A DNA stretch of 64,000 nucleotides from Shewanella carassii (GTDB lineage Bacteria; Pseudomonadota; Gammaproteobacteria; Enterobacterales; Shewanellaceae). The DNA lies in contig NZ_NGVS01000007.1 in assembly GCF_002777975.1 (NCBI RefSeq), forward strand, positions 174,070 to 238,069. The letters are read 5' to 3'. The position numbers were made by a program, and so were the translations under genes. The number at the start of each line of letters is the position of its first letter. Within the stretch, counting starts at the first letter, position 1. The notes under the pieces were generated by a model. It ran no database searches. It was not told the DNA's origin and saw only the letters and a list, made by a program, of their open reading frames with translations. This document shows, in pieces, positions 51,727-61,179 of the stretch.

Positions 51727-52384
51727 AATTGCTTCCTTATGCTTGCGTCCGCTGGCATTGATACCAGTCATATTCTTGTTCTCTGCGCTGCCCGTCAAGG
51801 CCGCTGATGTACTGATCCTGGGGGACAGCCTGGGAGCCAGTTACGGCATGGCCGAGAAACAGGGTTGGGTCGAAGGGCTGAGACAAGCCTTACCCGAGCA
51901 TAACATTGTTAATGCCTCTGTCAGCGGCGAAACCACGGCCGGTGGCCTCAGAAGATTGCCTCAGTTGCTGGAGTCGGTAAAACCCTCGCTGCTGTTGGTG
52001 GAGCTTGGCGGTAATGATGGTCTGAGAGGCTTTCTGCCAACGGAGCTGAAAAACAATCTTACAAAAATCATTGCGCTGGCTCATCAATCCGGCGCCAAGG
52101 TGCTGCTTTCCGAAGTCATGGTGCCGCCAAACTACGGCCCCAGATATGCCAACGCCTTCAGCGCCGTTTACAGTGACCTGGCCAAACAGCCCAACGTCAC
52201 CCTGATGCCCTTCTTTATGACAGAGATCGCACCCTTCCCCGAGTTGATGCAGGCCGATGGGCTGCACCCGAACGAAAAGGCCCAGCCCAAGATCACCGCC
52301 TTTGTGCTGCCCTGGGTTGAATCGGCAATCGAAGCCATCAAAGCCCCTGCCACAGACGCATCTGCGCCGGCAACAGGCGGATAA
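51710..52384 (+). CDS. tesA: Periplasmic thioesterase I / lysophospholipase TesA
   Basis: SGNH hydrolase: block I GDSLGASYG, block III GGNDGLRG, block V DGLHPN. It has a signal peptide (MALFFKIASLCLRPLALIPV onward to VKA), so it acts in the periplasm on lysophospholipids and acyl thioesters. 224 residues; E. coli TesA precursor is 208. The ATG at 51710 starts the signal peptide; a GTG at 51680 is in frame but only lengthens the basic end. Divergent from ybbAP. Confidence 0.92.
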   Translation: MALFFKIASLCLRPLALIPVIFLFSALPVKAADVLILGDSLGASYGMAEKQGWVEGLRQALPEHNIVNASVSGETTAGGLRRLPQLLESVKPSLLLVELGGNDGLRGFLPTELKNNLTKIIALAHQSGAKVLLSEVMVPPNYGPRYANAFSAVYSDLAKQPNVTLMPFFMTEIAPFPELMQADGLHPNEKAQPKITAFVLPWVESAIEAIKAPATDASAPATGG

Positions 52385-52431
52385 GACTATCGCCGGACAT
52401 AATAGCCGCAGGACGACATAGCGAAAAACGA

Positions 52432-52932
52432 CTAAAGGCTGCGGCTGAATACCCTCAACTTGTGCCCCATCAGTTCACTTTCTTCCTGCGGCAGCATACC
52501 CAACTTGAGGGCTATCGCTTCCGAGCCCAGGTTGCCATCCATGATCAGGGCTATCAACTCATCCACGGCGCAAATCGCTTTTATTTTGGGCAATGCATGG
52601 CTGGCGGCTTCATAACCCAGTCCCTGGCCCCAGTATTCAGGCAGATACCTGTATCCCAACTCAACCTTGCCGAACTCCGGCAGGAACTTGGGACCGCAAA
52701 AACCTATCACCTTGCCATCGGCCTTATGCTCAACCGCCCAGCGACCATAGCCATACTTGCGGTAGTCGGCCAAAATGACCTTTTCAAGCACCTGACCGGC
52801 CTCTTCAATATCCTTCAATGGCTCGCCGGGGATATACCTCAGCACTTCGGGAATACTATTCATGGCAAACAAGGCCTGCTGATCACCATCACGGAACTGT
52901 CTCAAAATTAATCTGGGGCTTTCGGTAATCAA
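52432..52932 (-). CDS. GNAT acetyltransferase, RimJ/RimL type
   Basis: 166 residues starting MITESPRLILRQFRDGDQQAL, a standard start for RimJ/RimL-like N-acetyltransferases, with the acetyl-CoA loop region around LGYRYLPEYWGQGLGYEAAS. The acceptor is unknown. Monocistronic, convergent with tesA. Confidence 0.88.
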   Translation of the reverse strand: MITESPRLILRQFRDGDQQALFAMNSIPEVLRYIPGEPLKDIEEAGQVLEKVILADYRKYGYGRWAVEHKADGKVIGFCGPKFLPEFGKVELGYRYLPEYWGQGLGYEAASHALPKIKAICAVDELIALIMDGNLGSEAIALKLGMLPQEESELMGHKLRVFSRSL

Positions 52933-53140
52933 GATTAACGACTCCTTGTTATTCAGTTTGTTGCCTTAAGGTTGGCTAAAGTTTATTAATGTTTAATAAA
53001 TCATAACCATAGATTACACTAGGGCGAGTGCGATAAGTCCATACCCGATCGGATTGAAAGTTGTTTTGTCGCAATAAGATTGCAGTGCAACCCGGCTAGT
53101 ATGCCCATACCGGCCTGATAACATAAAACAAGGAAAGCGT

Positions 53141-54202
53141 ATGTCCCAGCAAAAAGTCTATATTCCCCTAGCCACCCGTACCAGCCAGTACATCATGGCT
53201 GAAATACTGATGACAGATGCGCTGCTCAGCCACTATGCCAGTTACGAAAACTGCTACCGCGAGATCAGCAAGTTGGTATTCCAGTTGGCAGAAAAGGAAG
53301 ATCTGCACAACATTCATGTGATCGCCAATGACAAACTACCTGTGGTGCGTTTTCACACCGAGGCCTACTGCTTCCAAACCGCCGAACAGATCCTGTTCTT
53401 TTACAACCCGGCCTACCATGAAGCCCAGAACCTTTTCTTCCAGCCGGACTACAAGGCCCGCAAGTTAAGACTGTTGTTTTTGGCTACAGGTAAGGAAATT
53501 CGTGCCAACGCCGCCAATTTCCACAGCCGGGTCAATGCCGTATTGAATGGGGTGTTGGACAACCTGCCGGAGCAGGAATTAAGGGTCAAAGTCCGCGATC
53601 ACCAGCACATGGCCTACGATCTCTTCGCCCGTGCCAAGGGGGAGAAAAAGACCTATGGCTACAAGCTCAGGGATATTTATCAGCGCTACAAGTCGCGCAA
53701 GTGCAAACTGCCGGAAGATCACAGCTCATTGGCCTATGTCACCGTCAGCCTGCCGCTGAGCCGCCGCCTGAAGCAGAGCGTGCTGGAAGAAGAGCATACC
53801 GAAGACTTCAGCCCGCTGTACCAGTTTCTTGAGGACAAGTTCCGCAGCGCGGCGGCCGGCAAGCAATTACACCGCATCGCCATAGTGGCCAACGGCCTGA
53901 TGCCTTTGGTTCGCAACAGTAAGTTCGAGAAGGTGGAAAGTACTGCCGAAGCCCAGATGATAGGCTTTGATCCTGCGGCAACCGACACTCAGTTTGTCAG
54001 CCATTGGGATGGGCGCAACCTGGTAGAATCGGTGCACTTTTTGCTGGTTGCCGGTAAAGAGGACTACACAGAGCCAGGTTATGGCCGCTATATGAACCAG
54101 GTGGAAGCAGCCTTGAAAGACTTTGCCGAAGCCATAGGTTTGGATCCGGAGCGCCGTGAACTGGTGTTGAGATTCCATCAGCACATCAGTTACAAGCGTT
54201 AA
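53141..54202 (+). CDS. DUF3083-type protein
   Basis: 353-residue soluble protein, MSQQKVYIPLATRTSQYIMAE at the start, with no signal peptide or membrane segment. I recognise it as the DUF3083 type of Shewanella and relatives, with moderate certainty. Two similar halves may be present: VYIPLATRTSQYI...FQLAEKEDLHNIHVIANDKLPVVR against AYVTVSLPLSRRL...FRSAAAGKQLHRIAIVANGLMPLVR, which suggests an internal duplication. No function is known to me. A terminator follows. Confidence 0.72.
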   Translation: MSQQKVYIPLATRTSQYIMAEILMTDALLSHYASYENCYREISKLVFQLAEKEDLHNIHVIANDKLPVVRFHTEAYCFQTAEQILFFYNPAYHEAQNLFFQPDYKARKLRLLFLATGKEIRANAANFHSRVNAVLNGVLDNLPEQELRVKVRDHQHMAYDLFARAKGEKKTYGYKLRDIYQRYKSRKCKLPEDHSSLAYVTVSLPLSRRLKQSVLEEEHTEDFSPLYQFLEDKFRSAAAGKQLHRIAIVANGLMPLVRNSKFEKVESTAEAQMIGFDPAATDTQFVSHWDGRNLVESVHFLLVAGKEDYTEPGYGRYMNQVEAALKDFAEAIGLDPERRELVLRFHQHISYKR

Positions 54203-54208
54203 GACTCA

Positions 54209-54256
54209 AAAAAACCGGGCTAGCCTGCACAATGCAGCTCAGCCCGGCTTTTTATC
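54209..54256 (+). terminator. Terminator of the DUF3083-type gene
   Basis: Long imperfect hairpin with a GC-rich base (CCGGGCT / AGCCCGG) and an inner TGCA-containing stem, flanked by A and T runs. Confidence 0.85.
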
Positions 54257-54298
54257 TTGTTATTATGAGTGTGCTATGAGTGAGTCCCCGGGGCTCGG

Positions 54299-55018
54299 TT
54301 ATTTCCGCCCTGTGACCACATTGATTCTGGCAATGTCCACCAGATCGCTCACCTGATACTTGTCGAACAGATCCAACAAGGCATCGCTGCCCTGCTCCAG
54401 TTTCAACATCATCTCTTCTTCATAAAGCGGCACCAGGCTATAAAAATTGATGCACTTGTCCTGGTCAATTTCCAGGGTGTGAAAAGCGTCATCAAGTAGC
54501 AACGACGGCAGAACTATCATGCCGTTTTGACGGGTATTTTCGGCAAAGGCTTCGGCAGGATCACCATTGGGTATTGTGTGTCCCCAGCCCAGCCAGCTGT
54601 CGTATTTATGCGGAAAGCGCGCTAAAAACTTAAGCTGCCTTACAGGCCAGTACCACTTTTCATCGCTGAAGGCTTCCTGACTTATCTGCCAATGCGCCGG
54701 CAAGGTGATCATCAGCTCCATAAACCTGGGGATATCCGCCTCTTCGGGGGTACTCATAGGCAAGTCACTCATGCCGGAAGTCACCAGAGTATGGAACGGT
54801 CGCTCGTCTGTCGGTGCCACATAATGCACATCAATATGCACAGTATCCGAGATAACTTCATGAAAGACCCAGGTGACTTCACCAATATGGCGCTCAATAT
54901 GTTCGCTTATCTGGACGATACACTCTTCACCCATAGGCGATTGCCATTCCTTTTCACCATCCGTGTATCTGAAAATGGGATCACCGGAAAGGCTGTATTC
55001 TTGTTCATCCTTACTCAT
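54299..55018 (-). CDS. Suppressor-of-fused (SUFU) domain-like protein
   Basis: 239 residues, acidic, soluble. The segment THIDVHYVAPTDERPFHTLVTSGMSDLPM (with V at the second position: VHIDVHYV) and the later WLGWGHTIPNGDPAEAF and FYSLVPLYEEEM fit the bacterial SUFU-domain family, whose members often appear as immunity or orphan proteins. The start at 55018 has AAGGAG upstream; the longer open frame to 55096 is rejected. No toxin gene is adjacent. Confidence 0.75.
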   Translation of the reverse strand: MSKDEQEYSLSGDPIFRYTDGEKEWQSPMGEECIVQISEHIERHIGEVTWVFHEVISDTVHIDVHYVAPTDERPFHTLVTSGMSDLPMSTPEEADIPRFMELMITLPAHWQISQEAFSDEKWYWPVRQLKFLARFPHKYDSWLGWGHTIPNGDPAEAFAENTRQNGMIVLPSLLLDDAFHTLEIDQDKCINFYSLVPLYEEEMMLKLEQGSDALLDLFDKYQVSDLVDIARINVVTGRK

Positions 55019-55256
55019 GCCAACTCCTTTTGATTCTGACGCATGAGGTTTTATCACTGCCGGCGAACTAAATCCAGAATAAATGATGAAAAACAAACTG
55101 TTGTTAAAATAGTGTTTACATATGGCGATAACATCTCAATCTGTTATTTGCCGCTACTTGCATTATTTGGCACTAATTTGGCCGGATTTCACATTGTCAG
55201 TCGGGAAATGAATCGGGATCTTGTTAACGGAATAATAACAATAATCAGGAGAGATT

Positions 55257-55444
55257 ATGTTCAACAAGAAAAACCCCTGACTTTGGCGTTGCTGGCAGCC
55301 GGGTTAACCGTGGGACTCATTGCCTGCTCGGATGACGACAATACGTCTCAAACCACTGAACCGCCGGTCGTGACGCCACCGCCGGCACGGTTTTACCGGA
55401 AGAATAGTGGCATAAAAAACCCCGGCGTGCCGGGGTTAGATTAG
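55257..55444 (+). pseudogene. Remnant of a lipoprotein gene (frameshifted and truncated)
   Basis: An ATG at 55257 with a good ribosome-binding site (AGGAGA) runs only 7 codons to a stop. In the next frame the sequence continues as a typical lipoprotein signal, KPLTLALLAAGLTVGLIAC, followed by SDDDNTSQTTEPPVVTPPPA. Adding one A to the A run at about 55270 would join them. After the Pro-rich linker the frame runs into the sohB terminator and stops, so the functional part of the gene has been deleted as well. Confidence 0.6.
55414..55438 (-). terminator. Terminator of sohB
   Basis: Stem AACCCCGGC / GCCGGGGTT with a minus-strand T run, 29 bases after the sohB stop. Confidence 0.9.
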
Positions 55445-55466
55445 CGAATGGATTAAACAGCAGGAG

Positions 55467-56489
55467 TTACATTGGCCGATTCTTCTCGGCCAACTTGTTG
55501 TAGCAGGCGTTGAGCATCAAAGAAGCGCTGTGGGCCAACTTGTCGGCCAGTTTCTTGCGTAGCTGATATTTTACCTTGATCACAGTGCGATCCGCGGCCA
55601 ACTTCAGCAAGAGATCATCACTGGTGCCGACTTCATCTATGAGCCCCAGCTCTATGGCCTGCTGACCATACCAATGTTCACCTGTTGCCACCTTGTCCAG
55701 CTCCAGTTGCGGCCGATAACGCCCGACAAAGTCTTTGAACAGCTGATGGGTTTCTTCCAGTTCCTGTTGGAACTTGGCTCTACCCTCATCTGTGTTCTCA
55801 CCGAACAGCGTCAGGGTGCGCTTGAAATCACCGGCGGTATGCTGCTCATAATCAATGTCATGCTTCTTCAGCAACTTGTTAAAGTTCGGCAATTGGGCAA
55901 CAACACCTATGGAGCCTATGATAGCGAACGGCGCGGCAATAATGCGGTCGGCGACGCAGGCCATCATATAACCGCCACTGGCAGCCACCTTATCGACACA
56001 TATGGTCAGCGGCAGCCCGGCATTGCGGATCCTGTCCAGTTGGCTGGCCGCAAGGCCATAACCATGAACCATGCCGCCGCCACTCTCAACGCTGGCGACG
56101 ACCTCATCACCTTCCTCGGCAATTGCCAAAATGGCGCTGATCTCTTCCCGCAGTGACGCCACCTCGGCCGCTTCTATGCCACCTTTGAACTCGATGACAT
56201 ACACCTTGGGATCTTTGACTTCCCCGGCATCAAGCGCCTTGTCGTGGGCCTTTTGCTCGGCCTTGAGCTGTTTCTCATAGGCCTTGAACGCCTTTTTGCC
56301 CAAAAGCTCTGCCTTGAGGTGATGCTTGAGCGATTTAAGCTCATCGCTGAGATGCGTCAGTTTCAGCTCGCCCCTGTCACTCTTTTGTTTTACCGCCGAT
56401 GCCACCACAATTACCACTATGGCACCCACTGCCACCACCAAAGTAATCGCCTTGGCCAGAAATAATCCGTACTCGTATAAAAATTCCAC
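55467..56489 (-). CDS. sohB: Inner-membrane protease SohB (S49 family)
   Basis: SppA-like serine protease with an N-terminal membrane anchor (VEFLYEYGLFLAKAITLVVAV). The likely catalytic Ser is in DKVAASGGYMMACVAD and the Lys in HTAGDFKRTLTLFGE. The start is a GTG at 56489 with AAGGAA upstream; this matches the E. coli N-terminus MELLSEYGLFLAK, whereas the upstream 27 codons of the open frame do not. 340 residues (E. coli 349). Confidence 0.93.
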   Translation of the reverse strand: MEFLYEYGLFLAKAITLVVAVGAIVVIVVASAVKQKSDRGELKLTHLSDELKSLKHHLKAELLGKKAFKAYEKQLKAEQKAHDKALDAGEVKDPKVYVIEFKGGIEAAEVASLREEISAILAIAEEGDEVVASVESGGGMVHGYGLAASQLDRIRNAGLPLTICVDKVAASGGYMMACVADRIIAAPFAIIGSIGVVAQLPNFNKLLKKHDIDYEQHTAGDFKRTLTLFGENTDEGRAKFQQELEETHQLFKDFVGRYRPQLELDKVATGEHWYGQQAIELGLIDEVGTSDDLLLKLAADRTVIKVKYQLRKKLADKLAHSASLMLNACYNKLAEKNRPM

Positions 56490-56554
56490 TACAGGGTTCC
56501 TTTCACCGCGAGAAAGCACACAAAATCGCGCTATTCTAGCAGCCCTTGCATAGA

Positions 56555-56583
56555 TAAAAAAACCCGGCATTTCGCCGGGTTTG
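56555..56583 (-). terminator. Terminator of the lipase gene
   Basis: Stem AACCCGGC / GCCGGGTT with a minus-strand run of T residues, between the lipase stop and sohB. Confidence 0.9.
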
Positions 56584-56608
56584 TTACAAAAAACATATGA
56601 GTAACCGC

Positions 56609-59077
56609 TTAGCCACCACAGCTTTGCAGAACGGACGAGTCGGTCACCAAAATGCTGGCACCATCTTTACCGGCAGAAGAGGCAAAAATAGACACCTGAG
56701 ACTGCATTTCTGCTGTCGCCTGAGCAGCCATGCCATCGGTCACGCCCGGTACTTCGGATGGGTCGATGATTGAGCTGTGATGCCCCTTGGCAAAACGCAC
56801 AGCGCCGCCACCAGCGCTGGTCTGATCGACGCAATTAAGCCCCAGAGTCGCAATCAAAGGCTCAGTGCCTGACAGCGGGAAGCCCGCGACAGTACCAGGC
56901 AGAACCTGATCGCCCTTGTTACCAGCGCCATCACCGACAATTTCCACCAGATGAACCGGCAACCCAGTGGCCTTGAGCATAGCAGTCTGGTTGATAGGAT
57001 CGGCTGACTCTATCCCGGTTTGCACCGCAAAGGCGAAGGTAGGGATAAATTCGGCGTATACCGCCTGAACCAGTACCTCATATTCGGCCGAACCCGGCTG
57101 ATATCCTTGTTTATTGGCCGCATCCACCAAAGCCTTGAAGGTATCGGAAGCCGTCACATTGGCAAACAACAGAGGTGCAAAGGTGGCTGAACCAGCGAAA
57201 GAACCCGCCAGGCCGCCGCTCGGCGCCACCAAAGATGCGCCCTTGATGCCATAGTAGTTGGGCAAGGCTGTGCCTGATGCAGGGTCTTTCAAACCTGTGC
57301 TGGCATAGGTCGCGAAGTTGGTGCCGACAATGGCGCCAAGGCTAAGCCCCTGAGCGGTTATCTGGTTATTGTCAAACACCTGAGGCGCGCCCATTTCGAT
57401 AAGTTGCGCCGACATACCTGTTATCGCGGCTCGAAGCGCCAGATGATCCATGGTCGCCTGACGGAAGTTATCCCTTACCGACAGCGTGCTTTCTATATTG
57501 ACAAATACCAGCGGATTGCCATTTTGGAAGGCATCCGGCTTACCGACAACCTTGCCATAGGCCGCACCTGAGGCCGAGACTTCATAGATGCCGTCACCAT
57601 TGGCATCGAATGAACGGGCACCGTGCAGCGGCATATCTATGGCCACTGTAGCCACACCGGCTGCGGCATAACTACCGGCATAGGCCAGCGACATCTCTTT
57701 GCCGCCACCCAGACCATGCAGCGCTATCGTGGTAGGCCAACCACTGGTGGGTGGCGTGAAAGGCAAGCCCTGGCTGGCATAAAATGCCGCCAGCTTAGTG
57801 GCGTTGGGCATGGAGATCAGCACAGGCACAGTTTCGTAGTTGCGAATCGCCGGAATGGGATTAAAGCGGGTCAGGTGCTTGGTGGCATCGGCCGCACTGT
57901 CATCATCCAGTTTCCACACTTTGCCGGCCAACAAGGAAGGATTGGCCAGTGCAGCGGCGGGATCTATGTTGTAAGCCATCGCCTGGGCGGCAAAGTTCTC
58001 CTGGCTCAGGGTACCTGCCTGCAACGCCAGCAACACAGATACCGGGCTGTCGCCCTGGGCCTGCCAGTAGCCGTTAATGCCGTCACAGCTCGCCGATGAA
58101 CAAGTGCCGTAAACCGGTACTTCAATGGCCGCAGTGTAGATATCGGCCAAATCCGCCAATACATAGGCTATGCCGTCAGCAGGGGTGAGCCCAGCTGCCA
58201 TCGCCACTGTATAGCCGGCTGGAGTCGGAGTTTGCAGCCACTTGGGCGCATAGGGTGAGCCAGGTTGCAGCATCAGCAGCTTGGTGGTTTCATAAACGTC
58301 GGCCACCGACTGGGTGGTAAACAGGCCTGAATAGGTAATGCTTTCCTTGTCGACGCCATGAGCCGCCGCCATGCCCTTCTCATAACTGTTTACCAGAGTT
58401 TGCAGCATCAATTGATCGGCGGTTTCCAGCGGCGCTGTGTCGATATCCAGTTTCAACAGGCCATAGGTGTAGGAAGGCGCTATCGGGCGCTCGGCCGAAT
58501 CCATGATGAGTTTAGTGGTGGCATAGATATAAGACTGAGCTGGCTTAAGTGGCTTCAGTGGCACAATGACAATCTTGTTGCCGGACGCTTGAGTGATAAA
58601 GTCTTCCCCCCAAACCAGTTCTTCACCCACTTCACAGGCAGAAACCGAAGGCTTGGCCTGGCACTCGGCCTTGGAAGAAAGCGGGCCGCCGCTGACGGCT
58701 TCAAACATTCTCACCGCTCCCGGCTGGGCCACGGAAGATGCCAGCAGGCTCAGGGTATTGCCACTGTTATCTTTGGAAGGTTCAATATCTATGGTTATCG
58801 GTTGCGTGGTTGACCAGCCATCCAGCGCGCCCAGCGCTAGCTGCGGATTGGTATAGTCTCCGGACGCCTCCCCGGGAATATTCAAGGTACCGTCTGTGGT
58901 GCCGTTGAGCAGTAGGTCGTTTGGCAAGGGAACTTCAGCTTTGGCAGGATCAAACACCAAGTGGGACTCAGGGATGAGCGGCTCTGTCTTATCCTTAAGT
59001 TCGTTATAGCTGTCTTCACCACATGCTGTCAGTCCAAGTGCAGATGCGATTGCAACACCCAAAATGAGTCTTTTCAT
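56609..59077 (-). CDS. VolA/Pla-1/cef-type extracellular lipase, lipoprotein
   Basis: 822 residues. A lipoprotein signal (MKRLILGVAIASALGLTAC) leads into a virulence-factor lipase N-terminal region (SHLVFDPAKAEVPLPNDLLLNGT). The alpha/beta-hydrolase domain follows, with the nucleophile elbow GLSLG in ITAQGLSLGAIVGTNF (about residue 576) and TTIALHGLGGGKEMSLAYAG as oxyanion region. VolA of Vibrio is a surface lysophospholipase that releases fatty acids for uptake; the same role is inferred here. It lies between sohB and yciK, which are neighbours in E. coli. Confidence 0.87.
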   Translation of the reverse strand: MKRLILGVAIASALGLTACGEDSYNELKDKTEPLIPESHLVFDPAKAEVPLPNDLLLNGTTDGTLNIPGEASGDYTNPQLALGALDGWSTTQPITIDIEPSKDNSGNTLSLLASSVAQPGAVRMFEAVSGGPLSSKAECQAKPSVSACEVGEELVWGEDFITQASGNKIVIVPLKPLKPAQSYIYATTKLIMDSAERPIAPSYTYGLLKLDIDTAPLETADQLMLQTLVNSYEKGMAAAHGVDKESITYSGLFTTQSVADVYETTKLLMLQPGSPYAPKWLQTPTPAGYTVAMAAGLTPADGIAYVLADLADIYTAAIEVPVYGTCSSASCDGINGYWQAQGDSPVSVLLALQAGTLSQENFAAQAMAYNIDPAAALANPSLLAGKVWKLDDDSAADATKHLTRFNPIPAIRNYETVPVLISMPNATKLAAFYASQGLPFTPPTSGWPTTIALHGLGGGKEMSLAYAGSYAAAGVATVAIDMPLHGARSFDANGDGIYEVSASGAAYGKVVGKPDAFQNGNPLVFVNIESTLSVRDNFRQATMDHLALRAAITGMSAQLIEMGAPQVFDNNQITAQGLSLGAIVGTNFATYASTGLKDPASGTALPNYYGIKGASLVAPSGGLAGSFAGSATFAPLLFANVTASDTFKALVDAANKQGYQPGSAEYEVLVQAVYAEFIPTFAFAVQTGIESADPINQTAMLKATGLPVHLVEIVGDGAGNKGDQVLPGTVAGFPLSGTEPLIATLGLNCVDQTSAGGGAVRFAKGHHSSIIDPSEVPGVTDGMAAQATAEMQSQVSIFASSAGKDGASILVTDSSVLQSCGG

Positions 59078-59338
59078 CTTTTTTCCCCAAATCTTGTTGT
59101 AATAATTTTGTTTTCCCCAAGAAATTGGTCACAATACCCCAGACACTGTGACCAGAGGAGCTGAAATCAGTCCTCAGCTCGTCTCAAGTTAACGTAAAAA
59201 TATTGAGTTAGCTACATTTTTGTCACAGTTGCACACAACGAAAAGTAACAATGAACAGTCATTTGTTTTAAACAGATGTATACCGCTGTAGTGAGTCGAG
59301 TATTGGCGGGCTTTAGCGCGAAGAGGAAACAACTCCCC

Positions 59339-60076
59339 ATGTTGGAATATCAAGCAGCAAAAGATCTTCTCAAGGGCAAAACGATTCTGGTAACCGGTGC
59401 CGGCGACGGCATTGGCAAAACCGCAGCCAAGACCTATGCCGCCCATGGCGCCACAGTGATCCTGCTGGGCAAAACGGTCAAGAAGCTGGAAGCCGTTTAC
59501 GATGAAATTGAAGCCGCCGGTGGCCCGACTCCAGCGATTGTACCTCTGGATCTCAAGGGCGCCAGCGAACAAAACTACTGCGACATGGCCGAAACCATAG
59601 AGCAGCAATTCGGCAAGCTCGATGGCCTGCTGCATAATGCCAGCCTGTTGGGCGCTTTGGGGCCATTTGAACATATTGATATTCAGTCACTTGAAGATCT
59701 GCTCAAGGTCAATGTGGTGGCCGAAGTCATGATGACCAAGGCACTGTTGCCTGTGATGCGCAAGGCCGAGCACGCCTCAATTATTTTTACCTCCAGCAGT
59801 GTTGGCCGTAAGGGCCGCGCTTACTGGGGCCCATATGCCTTCTCCAAGTTTGCTACCGAAGGCATGATGCAGGTGCTGGCTCATGAATGTGAAGGCACCC
59901 AGGTGCGCGCCAACAGTATCAATCCGGGAGCAACCCGCACCGGCATGCGCGCCAAGGCTTATCCGGCAGAGAACCCTCTGGATCTCAAGACGCCAGAGCA
60001 GATAATGCCCGTTTATCTATATCTGATGGGCGACGACAGCCTGCAGGAAAACGGTCAGGCCTTTAACGCCCAGTAA
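59339..60076 (+). CDS. yciK: YciK family short-chain dehydrogenase/reductase
   Basis: SDR of 245 residues with the cofactor motif VTGAGDGIGKTAAKTYA, catalytic Ser in FTSSSVGRKG and the YxxxK in GPYAFSKFATEGM. The substrate is unknown. The ATG at 59339 starts MLEYQAAKDLLKGK, as in YciK of other species; an upstream in-frame codon at 59276 adds 21 unrelated residues. Confidence 0.9.
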   Translation: MLEYQAAKDLLKGKTILVTGAGDGIGKTAAKTYAAHGATVILLGKTVKKLEAVYDEIEAAGGPTPAIVPLDLKGASEQNYCDMAETIEQQFGKLDGLLHNASLLGALGPFEHIDIQSLEDLLKVNVVAEVMMTKALLPVMRKAEHASIIFTSSSVGRKGRAYWGPYAFSKFATEGMMQVLAHECEGTQVRANSINPGATRTGMRAKAYPAENPLDLKTPEQIMPVYLYLMGDDSLQENGQAFNAQ

Positions 60077-60091
60077 CATTTTCCTCAAGAA

Positions 60092-60118
60092 TAAACGCAG
60101 TCCAATGGGCTGCGTTTT
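60092..60118 (+). terminator. Terminator of yciK
   Basis: Stem AACGCAG-CC / GG-CTGCGTT with a short loop and T-rich end, 16 bases after the stop. Confidence 0.8.
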
Positions 60119-60171
60119 GCTATTCATACGCCATTCATACACGTTTTATAAAAGAAATAAGGAGGCAATCC

Positions 60172-61089
60172 ATGAGTCAAGAATACCCTATAGGCACTCC
60201 AGGTACTCCCTGGGGAGAGGCCGAAAAATCCGCCTGGCGCGCCACCCAAAACATCAAACGCAGCTACCGTGAACAGGTGCTCGACAAGATCTATGCCCTC
60301 AAGACAGCTTTTGAATGCCGCCGGTACGGCGCCTTAAGTTATGACCCGGAACGTTATCCCCTGCTCGCCCTGCAGAGTAAATCGCCACAGGCAGATAAGC
60401 CCTGGGTATTGGTCACAGGCGGGATCCACGGTTATGAAACCAGTGGCGTTCAAGGTGCGCTGCAGTTTCTTGAGCAGGAAGCCGAACGTTATCAAGCGGA
60501 TTTCAATCTCTTGGTCGTCCCCTGTGTCAGCCCTTGGGGATACGAAGTCATCAACCGTTGGAATCCTTTGGCTATCGATCCCAACCGCTCCTTCTTTGAA
60601 CCCAGCCCGGCAGAAGAGTCTGCCGCATTGATGGCTCTGGTTGCTAGCCACGGCGACCCTTTCCTGGCTCATATCGATCTGCATGAAACCACAGACACGG
60701 ATGAAACCGAGTTTCGCCCGGCGCTCGCGGCCCGCGATGGCAAAATCATAGCTCCCGGCGAGATCCCGGACGGTTTTTATGTGGTAGATGATGAAGCCAT
60801 GCCGCAACCTGAATTCCAACGAGCCATTATCGAAGCGGTCGCCAAAGTGACCCATATCGCTCCGGCCGACAAAGACGGCAATATCATCGGCTCTCCTGTG
60901 GTCGACCACGGCGTTATCCGTTATCCGCTCAAGCAGCTTGGTCTATGTGCCTCGGTGACCAATGCCCCATACACCTGCACCACAGAAGTCTACCCGGACA
61001 GCCCGCAGGCAAGCGATGAACAGTGCAATGCCGCCCAGGTCGCCGCGGTTTGTGGCGCGCTGGATTATCTAAAGCTAACCCGGAATTAA
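60172..61089 (+). CDS. M14-family metallocarboxypeptidase-like protein
   Basis: 305 residues. The HxxE zinc motif is in VTGGIHGYETSGVQGAL, the substrate-binding NR in IDPNRSFFEP, and the third ligand region in AHIDLHETTDTDETEF. These place it with the short M14 group near AstE/AspA-type deacylases, so the substrate may be a small amide and not a peptide. There is no signal peptide. AAGGAGG precedes the ATG. It is followed by a long hairpin terminator, after which the accessory tail begins. Confidence 0.87.
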   Translation: MSQEYPIGTPGTPWGEAEKSAWRATQNIKRSYREQVLDKIYALKTAFECRRYGALSYDPERYPLLALQSKSPQADKPWVLVTGGIHGYETSGVQGALQFLEQEAERYQADFNLLVVPCVSPWGYEVINRWNPLAIDPNRSFFEPSPAEESAALMALVASHGDPFLAHIDLHETTDTDETEFRPALAARDGKIIAPGEIPDGFYVVDDEAMPQPEFQRAIIEAVAKVTHIAPADKDGNIIGSPVVDHGVIRYPLKQLGLCASVTNAPYTCTTEVYPDSPQASDEQCNAAQVAAVCGALDYLKLTRN

Positions 61090-61110
61090 GTTTTCAGTAT
61101 TAAAGTGACA

Positions 61111-61160
61111 ATAAAAAGACCCGGCACAATGTCTAAAGCTCCAGTGCCAGGTCTTTTTTA
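61111..61160 (+). terminator. Terminator of the M14 gene
   Basis: About 15-bp stem (AAAAAGACC-GGCAC and its complement) with a 16-base loop and a run of six T residues. Confidence 0.85.
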
Positions 61161-61179
61161 TTGAGCAACTATTCTTGCA

